From NCBI RefSeq assembly GCF_002338065.1, contig NZ_DDHJ01000004.1:511943-575942 (forward strand): DNA of 64,000 nucleotides, given 5' to 3'. The notes beneath the pieces are model-generated. The model was not told the DNA's origin. It saw only the letters and a program-made list of their open reading frames with translations, and did no database searches. Below are positions 1 through 7,563 of this stretch, piece after piece. Origin of the DNA: Pseudomonas sp. UBA1879 (GTDB lineage: Bacteria > Pseudomonadota > Gammaproteobacteria > Pseudomonadales > Pseudomonadaceae). Each line of letters begins with the position of its first letter. Position 1 is the first letter of the stretch. The translations under genes and the position numbers were made by a program.

Positions 1-25
1 CGTCTTTTTCGCGGTCATTTCCTCA

Positions 26-877
26 ATGGTCGTAGCGGGAGAAAAGCATTACACGGTCACGGCGCCTGACGGGGTAAAGCTGGCGGTGCAGGAATCCGGA
101 AACCCGGATGGGCGGCCGATCATCTTCATCCACGGCCTTCTTGGTAGCCGCCTTAACTGGGAAAAGCAGATCGAAAGCCCTGAGCTGCAGCGCTATCGAC
201 TGATCACATATGACCTGCGTGGGCACGGGCTGTCGGATAAGCCGGAAGACCTCGAAGCCTATCGAGACGGTCGCCACTACGCCGATGATCTGGTGGCAAT
301 CATCAAGGCGACCGACAGCAAACGCCCGGTTCTGGTGGGCTGGTCCTTGGGCGGCGTCGTGGTGTCAAACTACCTGGCTGCATACGGGGACGCCAATATC
401 GGCGCAGTCATGTATGTCGATGGCGTCATTGAACTCAGCGCTGCACTAATTACCGCACATCCCGGCGTCTACGCCGGTCTGGCTTCCGATGATCTGAAAA
501 CCCACCTCAACGCCATTCGCAGCTTTCTTGAGCTGTGCTTCCACACTCAACCAGAACGACCTACGCAGGAACTTTTGCTGTCGAATGCCGCGCTGGCATC
601 CTGGACCATGACCCGCGCCACGCCTTCGATGTCAGTGGCTGCCGCTGAGGGTTTGCCGAAAGCAACGGTGCCGGTTCTCCTGCTGTACGGCAGCAAGGAT
701 GCCTTGGTCAACCCTCGGGCGAGCATCGCGCGCGCCAAGGCGCTCAACGCCCACATTCAAACAAAGATCTATAAAACCTCAGGTCACGCGCCGTTTTTGG
801 AAGAAGCCCGGCGTTTTAATCACGATCTGGCGAACTTTGTCGATTCGAGTCAGCCATGGACAGAGGTTCAACGATGA
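26..877 (+). CDS. alpha/beta-fold hydrolase
   Basis: A 283-residue alpha/beta hydrolase, probably an esterase or peroxidase-like hydrolase acting in the cytoplasm; the substrate cannot be read from sequence. The fold signatures are clear: an oxyanion-hole motif IHGLLG at about residues 35-40, DLRGHG near 63-68, the nucleophile elbow GWSLGG with Ser107, an acid region LYGSKD near residue 226 and a C-terminal SGHAPF that supplies the catalytic His. No signal peptide is seen. The frame is open all the way to the left edge of the window, so the true start may lie upstream; ATG at 26 is only the first available one and has no obvious ribosome binding site. The next gene is on the other strand, so it is not in an operon to its right. 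Confidence 0.85.
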   Translation: MVVAGEKHYTVTAPDGVKLAVQESGNPDGRPIIFIHGLLGSRLNWEKQIESPELQRYRLITYDLRGHGLSDKPEDLEAYRDGRHYADDLVAIIKATDSKRPVLVGWSLGGVVVSNYLAAYGDANIGAVMYVDGVIELSAALITAHPGVYAGLASDDLKTHLNAIRSFLELCFHTQPERPTQELLLSNAALASWTMTRATPSMSVAAAEGLPKATVPVLLLYGSKDALVNPRASIARAKALNAHIQTKIYKTSGHAPFLEEARRFNHDLANFVDSSQPWTEVQR

Positions 878-1090
878 TGAGTCCAGCGCCGTTTGCTGCA
901 GCAACTGTCCCAAGACTGGAGTTCGATTGAAACAGCTGGCCTGGACGCTCTGGAAGCGCCGTCGGTGGCCTAACCAGGCACGAGCCGGGATTGCCTGACA
1001 CTCAGTAGCCATGGGGTATTGACTATGAAATGAGTATCGTCGGCATCGAACTATCTCTTCTCTGCGGTTGCGGAACTACCCGCGTTATCC

Positions 1091-1729
1091 TCACATTTCA
1101 GCTGGAATAGCTTGGGCGATCGCAACACTGGCAAGTTTTGCGGTGGCCAGGAGACGATCCAGGCTTTGTCCGTGGCGCGCGCTGGCTGAAAGGCCAGCCA
1201 TCGTAGTGCAGACGTAATCTGCTAGCCGGTCAGCCTCTTTCGGGTAGCGCTCAGCAATGATGTTTTTGATCACATCCTGTGCGGCAACATGAAAGGTGCA
1301 AGCGGCCTCGCGCGCTTCCACGTCGTTGCATCGCGTGCCCTCCAGCACCATACAGCCAGTAGCTAAAGGATCGGCAGCGTAGGCGCGCGCAGCGTGCTCC
1401 AACACCTGCGCGAGCGACACAGCCAGCGGCCGGGGCGTTCCGAGTATCTCCAGCAACGGAACGGCTCCGGTCAGGGCATACCGATCAAGCACTCGTTTGT
1501 ACAACTGCGCTTTGCTGCCAAACGCCGCGTAAAAGCTCGGCGGATTAATCCCAAAGGCTTTGGTGAGGTCGGCAACGCTTACATCGTCGTAGCCTCTGGC
1601 GTGGAACAAGCTCTGGGCGGTAGCGATGGCCACATCCGGGTCGAACCGCCGAGGACGTCCACGAGCGGGCTTATCTGTAGTCACTGTTACAAAATCCTTT
1701 GACAGGGTGGCAGGTGATAAATGTATCAT
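1091..1729 (-). CDS. TetR/AcrR family transcriptional regulator
   Basis: A 212-residue TetR-family repressor. The N-terminal helix-turn-helix lies at about residues 30-85 (GRPRRFDPDVA, then DVSVADLTKAFGI and PSFYAAFGSKAQLY, the typical recognition-helix region). The C-terminal part is the variable ligand domain. It diverges from the SDR gene at 1758, and an inverted repeat lies between and over the two starts, so it most likely represses that SDR and itself and is released by a small ligand, possibly the SDR substrate. The ATG at 1729 lies inside the putative operator, so translation may really start at a GTG about 15 codons in. Family assignment is firm; the ligand is unknown. Confidence 0.88.
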   Translation of the reverse strand: MIHLSPATLSKDFVTVTTDKPARGRPRRFDPDVAIATAQSLFHARGYDDVSVADLTKAFGINPPSFYAAFGSKAQLYKRVLDRYALTGAVPLLEILGTPRPLAVSLAQVLEHAARAYAADPLATGCMVLEGTRCNDVEAREAACTFHVAAQDVIKNIIAERYPKEADRLADYVCTTMAGLSASARHGQSLDRLLATAKLASVAIAQAIPAEM

Positions 1730-1739
1730 GCGCTACATT
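1699..1739. promoter_or_regulatory. sigma70-like promoter overlapped by TetR-type operator
   Basis: TTGACA at 1699-1704 is followed after 17 bases by TGTATC (1722-1727), a plausible promoter for the SDR gene. Two inverted repeats overlap it: TGATA-4 nt-TATCA (1715-1719 and 1725-1729) and AATGTA-8 nt-TACATT (1720-1725 and 1734-1739). Repeats of this size between a divergent TetR gene and its neighbour are the usual operator arrangement; binding is inferred. Confidence 0.6.
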
Positions 1740-1757
1740 AATAAGGGAGGTGCGGTT

Positions 1758-2471
1758 ATGACGAATTTCAAAAACAAGTCAGTTCTGGTACTTGGCGGCA
1801 GCCGTGGAATCGGTGCGGCGATCGTCAGGCGTTTTACTGCCGATGGCGCTAAAGTGGCTTTCACTTACTCGGGTTCGCCGGAAGCGGCGCATTCACTGGC
1901 TACCGAAACAGGCAGCAGTGCTTATTTAACAGACAGTGCCGACCGTGATGCGGTCATCGCTCGTGTTCGCGACAGCGGTCCGTTGGACATACTGATCGTG
2001 AATTCTGGCATTGCTATCTTCGGCGACGCGCTTGAGCAAGACCCGGACGCGATCGATCGGCTGTTCCGCATCAATGTGCAGGCGCCTTACCACGCTTCGG
2101 TGGAGGCGGCGCGACAGATGCCTAACGGTGGTCGGATTATCGTAATCGGTTCGGTGAATGGCGACCGCATGCCGATTCCCGGTATGGCGTCCTACGCATT
2201 GAGCAAATCCGCGCTCCAAGGACTGGCCCGGGGGCTATCCCGTGATTTCGGCCCGCGTGGAATCACGATAAATATCGTGCAGCCAGGGCCCATCGATACT
2301 GAAGCCAATCCAGCGAACGGTCCCATGAAAGACCTCATGCACAGCTTCATGGCGATCAAAAGACACGGTCGTTCTGAGGAGGTCGCGGGAATGGTGGCCT
2401 GGTTAGCCGGTCCGGAAGCAGGCTTTGTTACCGGCGCAATGCACACCATTGACGGGGCTTTTGGCGCCTGA
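1758..2471 (+). CDS. SDR family oxidoreductase
   Basis: A 237-residue classical short-chain dehydrogenase/reductase, NAD(P)-dependent and cytoplasmic. The cofactor motif GGSRGIG lies at about residues 13-19, NSG (family NAG) near 80, the catalytic Ser in IGSVNG and the catalytic Tyr-Lys in ASYALSKSALQG, followed by the PG motif VQPGPIDTEANPAN. ATG 1758 was chosen because AAGGGAGG (1743-1750) stands 7 bases upstream; a longer in-frame reading from 1626 would run through the TetR gene. Regulation by the divergent TetR protein is likely. The substrate is unknown; the pairing resembles BdcA- or 3-oxoacyl reductase-type SDRs under TetR control. Confidence 0.88.
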   Translation: MTNFKNKSVLVLGGSRGIGAAIVRRFTADGAKVAFTYSGSPEAAHSLATETGSSAYLTDSADRDAVIARVRDSGPLDILIVNSGIAIFGDALEQDPDAIDRLFRINVQAPYHASVEAARQMPNGGRIIVIGSVNGDRMPIPGMASYALSKSALQGLARGLSRDFGPRGITINIVQPGPIDTEANPANGPMKDLMHSFMAIKRHGRSEEVAGMVAWLAGPEAGFVTGAMHTIDGAFGA

Positions 2472-2534
2472 CTGTTCAGTAAGGGCTGGCTGGCTGGCGG
2501 CGGGTTGTTGTGGCTTCAGGTTGATACGTGTCAT
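2472..2534 (-). pseudogene. possible 5' remnant of an unidentified gene
   Basis: A start codon at 2534 on the minus strand is preceded by GGAG at a good distance and opens a frame beginning MTRINLKPQQPAAS. The frame then runs into the 3' end of the SDR gene and stops at 2403, giving only 43 codons. A well-placed ribosome site with a start that leads nowhere suggests the N-terminal stump of a gene whose remainder was replaced by the TetR/SDR block. It may also be coincidence; I do not recognise the peptide. Confidence 0.3.
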
Positions 2535-2584
2535 GTGATGCTCCAGTGATGTCGCGGGGTTGAATTCAGCAGGGCGCGCAGGCC

Positions 2585-2998
2585 TCAGTGATTGATCTTG
2601 CCGGGGAGAGACAGGTCGTCTGATGCCACCTTGAACACGTCAACGACGCACAGCAGCGGCTCATGCACGCTGGCATTGACGCGTAAGGCGGCCGTGACGC
2701 CGTCAAAAGCGCCGGCCTGGACGGTACTGATGTCGTCAAACGGCACCCGCACTTCGACGGTTTCCTTGGTGAGGGGCGGGGTCCAGCCGGGGCTGTCGAT
2801 CAGCATGGGCAGACCTGCCCACGTCTTGGGGACCCGTGGCTTGGTGCCTTTAAGGATGTCGACCACTTTCAGCGCATCTTTCCCGCAGGCTGGATCGGGC
2901 TGCAGCACCACCCTGTGCGAGTGCCACAGGTCACCGTCGTTATCCAGGCGCCCGTCGTGGTTCTCGTCGAACAGCGGGGTGTCGTCTGGTTGCCATCC
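2585..2998 (-). pseudogene. C-terminal fragment of a conserved hypothetical protein
   Basis: About 138 residues ending in KINH are coherent protein, with an Asp/Asn-rich EF-hand-like loop (DENHDGRLDNDGD), WHSH, a region naming PVVDILKGTKPR-type sequence and a hydrophobic C-terminal half. The reading frame upstream of about 2998 is only the antisense of the AraC fragment, so the 5' end of this gene is missing. It resembles the end of a secreted or periplasmic Pseudomonas protein of unknown function, but no name can be given. It meets the truncated AraC gene head to head, which marks a deletion between two once-divergent genes. Confidence 0.55.
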
Positions 2999-3282
2999 AC
3001 GAAGACCCTGGCGGTGCCTGGACATTGGAGCGCATGGCTGAGCGCGCCTGCTTGTCGCGCACGGCATTCGCTAATACCTTTCACGATCTCGTGGGTCAAA
3101 CCCCGGTCGACTACTTGACCACGTGGCGCATCGCCTTGGCCCAAAGCCGTTTGCGGCAAGGTGAATCGATCAAGAGTTTGACCGAAGCGCTTGGCTATAC
3201 CACACCGTCCGCACTTTCGCGAGCCTTTACGGCCAAAGTGGGTCAATCGCCACGAGAGTGGCTTTCCCAGCGCTCGCTCTGA
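2992..3282 (+). pseudogene. AraC-family regulator, C-terminal DNA-binding half only
   Basis: The reading frame contains a complete AraC/XylS DNA-binding domain: IHEDPGGAWTLERMA, first HTH ERACLSRTAFANTFHDLVGQ, then SLTEALGYTTPSALSRAFTAKVGQSPREW as second HTH. The N-terminal cupin/effector domain expected in this family (about 200 residues, AraC_N or cupin type) is absent: homology begins at about 2992, exactly where the opposite-strand fragment also begins. An internal ATG at 3025 lies inside the domain and lacks a good ribosome site, so a functional product is unlikely. Best read as a pseudogene produced by deletion. Confidence 0.75.
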
Positions 3283-3371
3283 TGCAGAGACTGACGCTGA
3301 AGTCAGTTCGAGCCTGGCCCCTGGCTCAGGAAGGCCGTGTGAATCGGGTGCTTTTAGCGCCTGAGGAATGA

Positions 3372-3530
3372 ATGGAGAATCCGTTGAAAAAGAGTGAGCT
3401 TCCGGTCAAAACCTGCGCTTACTGCCAGCTGCCTTTCGCCTGGCGAAAAAAGTGGGCGCGGTGTTGGGACGAGGTCCGATATTGCTCAGAGCGCTGCCGG
3501 CGTGCAGGGAAAAGTCAACGACAGGGATAG
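3372..3530 (+). CDS. DUF2256 domain-containing small protein
   Basis: A 52-residue protein of the DUF2256 family. It has two CxxC pairs, CAYC near residues 15-18 and C38-x3-C42 (YCSERC), and the family core [15 protein letters not shown] between them. The paired cysteines suggest a small zinc-ribbon-like or metal-binding protein, but no function is established. GAGG at 3363-3366 stands 5 bases before ATG 3372. The stop is only two bases before the next start, so the two genes are probably co-transcribed. In many bacteria this family sits beside a cryptochrome/photolyase-like gene; none is present here. Confidence 0.8.
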   Translation: MENPLKKSELPVKTCAYCQLPFAWRKKWARCWDEVRYCSERCRRAGKSQRQG

Positions 3531-3532
3531 GC

Positions 3533-4045
3533 ATGAAAGCAGAACGCAGTGATGCTCCGGAAAGGATTCTTCGAACGGGCCGCAACCTTGGCATTCAAAG
3601 GTTCGCCCTCTATGCAGTGATAGGAAGCATCGCCGTCATAAGCGGGGTTACGCTCCTGAGTCGCTCCGAGACTCATCGCGGCAGCGCGCGGCCAGGGGCT
3701 GAACATCTTCGCTCATCACCGGATTGGGGGGAGATGAACAGCGGTTCAGTCATACGATCGGGTCCCGCTGTAGACCTGCAATCGTCAAACACCAGCGCTC
3801 ACGTCAATCAGACACGGCAGACGGCTTTCAACGATCAAAACGTTATCCCCAGAGGTGCCCGCAACGTCGTTACCTTCCGCGACACGGTGCACCCAGTGCC
3901 CGAAGAAGTGTCGCCAAAGCCGGTCAAGCTGATGATTGTCCGGCAATCGCCCAGCATGAAGGATCGGGTGTGCTGGCCATGGAAGCAGGGGAGCATCGAG
4001 TCTCGAAACTGTCGGGCGGCGGTGGGTCTCAGGCATCGTGACTAA
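3533..4045 (+). CDS. hypothetical protein with one N-terminal membrane segment
   Basis: A 170-residue protein I do not recognise. A short basic N-terminus is followed by one hydrophobic segment (about residues 24-43, FALYAVIGSIAVISGVTLL), then a polar, low-complexity-like domain rich in Ser, Arg and Asn with two cysteines near the C-terminus. The expected topology is a single-pass inner-membrane anchor with the rest in the periplasm. It starts two bases after the DUF2256 stop. Codon pattern and the tight spacing support coding, but there is no family evidence. Confidence 0.5.
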   Translation: MKAERSDAPERILRTGRNLGIQRFALYAVIGSIAVISGVTLLSRSETHRGSARPGAEHLRSSPDWGEMNSGSVIRSGPAVDLQSSNTSAHVNQTRQTAFNDQNVIPRGARNVVTFRDTVHPVPEEVSPKPVKLMIVRQSPSMKDRVCWPWKQGSIESRNCRAAVGLRHRD

Positions 4046-4189
4046 TGCGAGGGGGCTCTTCGTTCCGCCCCCAGCGAACTTGCGAGAACCAGGGTGTCGG
4101 GCCAAGGTTCCCCACACTCGACCCGCCCTGAATAAGACGCCTTCCGACGCGGCAACGGCCGCTGCCTGGATGCAGGCCGCGCATGCTGA

Positions 4190-4915
4190 TCAGACTTGCG
4201 CCATGCCGCCGTCGACAGGCAGCTCCACCCCCGTGATGAAGCTGCTTTGATCGCTGGCGAGGAACAGCGCGGCCGAGGCCACTTCATCGACGCGACCCAT
4301 GCGGCCAAGGGGTATCAGCTGCATCAGCGTATCGCGCACCTCGTCGGAGGCCGCTGCCATCATCGCGGTGTCGGTGGGGCCCGGTGCCACGACGTTGACG
4401 CGGATGTTGCGAGGTGCCAGTTCGTTGGCCCACGTCCGTGCGAACGAACGCACAGCCGCCTTGGTTGCGCCGTAGACGCCATAGCCTTTGGTGCCGATCG
4501 CGGCGGCGATCGAGCCCACCAACACGATTGAACCACCGTCCGGCATGATCGCCGTTGCCCCTTGGGTCGCGAACAGCAGGGTGCGGACGTTGAGGTTGAA
4601 GGTTCGGTCAAAATGATCCTCGCCAACGCCATCAAGCGTTGCGTATTCGGACATGCCGGCATTGACAGCGAGCACGTCCACTCGTCCGGCTTCTTTGCTC
4701 ACCGCTTCGAAGAAAGCGCTGAGGGCTGCCAAATCTGAAGCATCGACGCGACGGGCATGCAGCTTGCCCGTGCCAACCTCGAAGTCGCCTTCTTCGGCGC
4801 GGCGACTGGTGGCATACACCTCGGCCCCTTCGGCGGCAAACCGCTCGGCGATCGCGCCACCGATACCGCCGAAGCCACCGACCACTACGACGATTTTTCC
4901 TGAAAACCTGTCCAT
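4190..4915 (-). CDS. SDR family oxidoreductase
   Basis: A 241-residue classical SDR. The cofactor loop reads GGFGGIGG (usual TGxxxGIG), followed by NAG near residue 86, catalytic Ser in LVGSIAA, Tyr-Lys in YGVYGATKAAVRSF, the PGPTDT motif after the active site and a C-terminal GVELPVDGG typical of this branch. AGGAGG precedes ATG 4915. It diverges from an HxlR regulator, an arrangement common for detoxification reductases induced by electrophiles. The replacement of the first Thr/Ser in the glycine motif by Gly-Gly is mildly unusual but seen in the family. Substrate unknown. Confidence 0.88.
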   Translation of the reverse strand: MDRFSGKIVVVVGGFGGIGGAIAERFAAEGAEVYATSRRAEEGDFEVGTGKLHARRVDASDLAALSAFFEAVSKEAGRVDVLAVNAGMSEYATLDGVGEDHFDRTFNLNVRTLLFATQGATAIMPDGGSIVLVGSIAAAIGTKGYGVYGATKAAVRSFARTWANELAPRNIRVNVVAPGPTDTAMMAAASDEVRDTLMQLIPLGRMGRVDEVASAALFLASDQSSFITGVELPVDGGMAQV

Positions 4916-4975
4916 GCTGCCTCCTGATTACGGGTGAAGGCGCATGCTAGCATTCGTATATCTGATAACAAGAAC

Positions 4976-4989
4976 GCACCTGATGGTGC
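4976..4989. promoter_or_regulatory. inverted repeat in SDR/HxlR divergent promoter
   Basis: GCACC-TGAT-GGTGC forms a perfect 5-bp inverted repeat about 23 bases upstream of the hxlR-type start, within the 96-base divergent intergenic space. It is a candidate operator for the HxlR protein; this is inference from position and symmetry. Confidence 0.35.
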
Positions 4990-5011
4990 CTAGATAGCGA
5001 GGTGTATACCC

Positions 5012-5404
5012 ATGTCCCAGGACGTTCTCGAGCTGCCGCTTGATGTGACCGCAACGCGGCCCATCCTTGACCACATCGCCAACAAGTGGACGGTGCTGAT
5101 TCTTAGCGTCCTCTGTACGGAGCCGGCTCGCTTCAACCACCTCAAGCGCCGCCTCGACGGCATTACGCACAAGGCTTTGTCCGAGGCATTGAAGCGACTG
5201 GAGCGCAACGGCTTGATCAATCGCAAAGTCCTGCCGACCCAGCCGATCGGTGTCGAGTACACCATCACCGAACTCGGCTGCTCGTTGCGCGAACCCTTCG
5301 CCGCGCTTTACAACTGGTCGCTCGCCAATGGCGCCGCGATGGAAAAAGCGCAACATGCCTACGACACCTCGAGAACAAACGGCGAGCGCGAGCAGGACGT
5401 TTAG
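5012..5404 (+). CDS. HxlR family transcriptional regulator
   Basis: A 130-residue MarR-like winged-helix protein of the HxlR family. The signature ANKWTVLILSVLCTEPARFNHLKRRLDGITHKALSEALKRLERNGLI and the wing PIGVEYTITELGCSL are present. It lacks the conserved N-terminal Cys (family CPVE..) used by redox-sensing members such as YodB, having LPLDVTATRPI instead, so thiol sensing is doubtful. GAGGTG stands 7 bases before ATG 5012. It most likely controls the divergent SDR. Confidence 0.88.
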   Translation: MSQDVLELPLDVTATRPILDHIANKWTVLILSVLCTEPARFNHLKRRLDGITHKALSEALKRLERNGLINRKVLPTQPIGVEYTITELGCSLREPFAALYNWSLANGAAMEKAQHAYDTSRTNGEREQDV

Positions 5405-5655
5405 CCTCCTGCGCACGTGCTGCCAATTCGCGCACTGCCCAACGTTACGGCCGCTGTTTCTCTGAGGGGTGAAGCCTGTCACTCGACGAGCGCCGACCTA
5501 CGCCATCGGGCCAGACCCTTCGCCAGTGGAGGAGCACAGCTGATCCTCGAGCCTTCATCCCCGACAGTCGTTCAATGGCGCTTCGCCCGTTCAAGCGATA
5601 GAACCCATTGCCGTCTGACGAGTCTCTTGCACCATCACTTTCGGGAAAGCAGCCC

Positions 5656-6468
5656 ATGTCAGCGCATCACAGCCTTATCGTTCTTGCACGCGGAGGGTAC
5701 GCGGCTCGAGGCGTGCTTTACCTGATCATCGGTATCTTCGCGCTGCTTGCAGCATTGGATTCGACGAAACCGAAAGACAGCCATAAAAGCCTGGAAGCGT
5801 TGTTGAGCCAGCCGTTTGGTTATTTTTTGATAGTGCTCGTGGTCGCGGGATTGCTCGCCTATGCCGCTTGGCGTGTCCTTCAAGCGACGCGTGATGTTGA
5901 TCATCACGGCAAAGACTTCAAGGGGCTGGTCATTCGCGCCGGGCTGTTTGCAGGCGGTCTGGTCAATGGTGCTTTGGCGTTTTTTGCGTTAGGCCTGCTC
6001 ATCAGCGGCATCAGCAGCTCGGGTCACTCGGGAGGGCACACCACCGATTGGCTGGCACACCTGTTGTCCTGGAAGCATTCCAATCTATTGGTGTACGTGG
6101 TCGCTCTGATCCCCCTCGGCGTGGGGATTGCTCACATCATCAAAGGCTGGAAGGCGTCGTTCGAGAAATATTTCGAGGCTGACGAAGACGTCATGCGCTA
6201 CGTTCGCCCGGTGGCGCAGTTTGGCCTGATTGCCCGTGGCGTGGTGTTTATCGAGATTGCGGTGCTGTTGGCGGTCAGCGGTTCTGCCTATCAAGCGATG
6301 GACCCTCCGGGCATGAAAGAAGCCCTCGACGCGCTGCAGAACTTGCCCGCCGGGTGGCTGGTGCTGATCGTTATGGCGTTCGGGCTGATCGCGTTCTCGG
6401 GCTACAGCTTCGCCGAGGCTTTCTGGCGGAAGATCAACATGGAAGTACCCGGTGTGTCGAACGCCTGA
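5656..6468 (+). CDS. DUF1206 family membrane protein
   Basis: A 270-residue integral membrane protein of the DUF1206 family. Three repeated two-helix modules give six predicted membrane segments, near residues 20-36, 56-75, 95-120, 145-163, 190-210 and 232-255, each module beginning with the family motif LARGGYAARGVLYLIIG or IRAGLFAGGLVNGALAF or QFGLIARGVVFIEIA. The family has no known biochemical role. ATG 5656 was chosen because the protein then starts just before the first module, preceded by GGGAAAG. It stands alone between regulators and the catabolic island. Confidence 0.85.
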   Translation: MSAHHSLIVLARGGYAARGVLYLIIGIFALLAALDSTKPKDSHKSLEALLSQPFGYFLIVLVVAGLLAYAAWRVLQATRDVDHHGKDFKGLVIRAGLFAGGLVNGALAFFALGLLISGISSSGHSGGHTTDWLAHLLSWKHSNLLVYVVALIPLGVGIAHIIKGWKASFEKYFEADEDVMRYVRPVAQFGLIARGVVFIEIAVLLAVSGSAYQAMDPPGMKEALDALQNLPAGWLVLIVMAFGLIAFSGYSFAEAFWRKINMEVPGVSNA

Positions 6469-6578
6469 TATGCACGTGCGCCGGTGGCCTCAGCGCCGTT
6501 TGGCGCCTGACGGCGTTCCGAAACGCACAGTGCAGCAATGGCTTGTGTTGGGGTCAGCGCGCGAGGCCTGTCATCCGT

Positions 6579-7535
6579 CTACTCCTTCGCACTCCCTTTG
6601 CGTCTGATGTCATCCCTGGCGCGCTCCATGAGCGCTCGATCACGCCAGGCCACCCGTGATTCCCAGTCTTCAAGCGGGACCAAGGCCCGACGTTGGCTTT
6701 CGACAGTGGCGACCAGATCCGCCGTCCAGGGATCCTGCTGGCCCCGTTGAGCGCCCATGCGTGCGTAGGCCGGCCCCATTTTCAGAGCATGGGAGCCGAT
6801 ACCGCCGCGGGTATTGAGGTCCACTGTTTCGAATGGACCCATGAACGCCCAGCGCAAGCCGAGGCCATGGCTCACCACTTTGTCGATGTCAGCCACGCTG
6901 CTGACGCCATCGCGCACCAGGCAATAAGCTTCGCGAAGCAGTGCGCCCTGAAGACGATTGAACACGAAACCTTCGATCTCTTTTTGCAGGCGCACGGGGG
7001 TGAGCCCCGCATCGGCGTACAGTGCCAGTGCTCGCTCAACGCAGTGAGTTTCGGTGAACGATGCCGGAACGATTTCGATAACCGGCAGCAGGTACGGCGG
7101 GTTGCCGGGATGGGCCACGAGGCATCGACCACGACCGGGCACCGTTTCAGCGAAGCTCGACGCTGTCAGTGCCGACGACGAGCTGGCGAGCACAGCCGTG
7201 GGGGGCGCCAGGCGGTCCAGTTGTTGAAACAGTTCGATCTTGAGGTCAAGGCGCTCCGGGGCGCATTCCTGGACGAGGATGACGTCAGCCACCGCGCTGG
7301 CCAGATCGCTGCACAGCGTGACCCGCTCATTGAGGGCATCGGGCGTCTCCTCGATCAGCCCGTAGTTGAACAGCTCCGCACATTTGCTGGCGATCTCCTG
7401 CCGGGACAGTTGCAGCCGTTGAGGATCAGGGTCTTGCAGGCGGACGCGCCATCCGGCACGCGCAAACACGATAGCGAACGCAACGCCGATACTGCCAGCG
7501 CCGATGACGGCCACGACCTGAGGGGATGTGTGCAT
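6579..7535 (-). CDS. 3-hydroxyacyl-CoA dehydrogenase family protein (L-gulonate dehydrogenase/lambda-crystallin-like)
   Basis: A 318-residue NAD-dependent dehydrogenase. The Rossmann motif GAGSIGVAFA lies at residues 12-21 with the acidic Asp after beta-2 (RLQDPDP). The catalytic region reads SSSSALTASSF and CLVAHPGNPPYLLPVIEIVP, in which the His of HPGNPP is the family base; GFVFNRLQGALLREA begins the helical C-terminal domain. The AHPGNPPYLLP sequence is characteristic of the lambda-crystallin/L-gulonate 3-dehydrogenase and carnitine-dehydrogenase branch rather than fatty-acid beta-oxidation enzymes. GGAGAG precedes ATG 7535. It lies 28 bases after the ATP-NAD kinase-like gene and is probably in the same operon. 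Confidence 0.85.
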   Translation of the reverse strand: MHTSPQVVAVIGAGSIGVAFAIVFARAGWRVRLQDPDPQRLQLSRQEIASKCAELFNYGLIEETPDALNERVTLCSDLASAVADVILVQECAPERLDLKIELFQQLDRLAPPTAVLASSSSALTASSFAETVPGRGRCLVAHPGNPPYLLPVIEIVPASFTETHCVERALALYADAGLTPVRLQKEIEGFVFNRLQGALLREAYCLVRDGVSSVADIDKVVSHGLGLRWAFMGPFETVDLNTRGGIGSHALKMGPAYARMGAQRGQQDPWTADLVATVESQRRALVPLEDWESRVAWRDRALMERARDDIRRKGSAKE

Positions 7536-7563
7536 GAACTCTCCGTTTTTATAGAACTGATCT

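Noticed and set aside
878..1090. Short frames between the hydrolase and the TetR gene
   Set aside because: They overlap the hydrolase end or its antisense and show no ribosome site or family match.
5405..5655. Gene in the 250-base space before the DUF1206 gene
   Set aside because: Frames there have no ribosome site or recognisable content; I see nothing to annotate.
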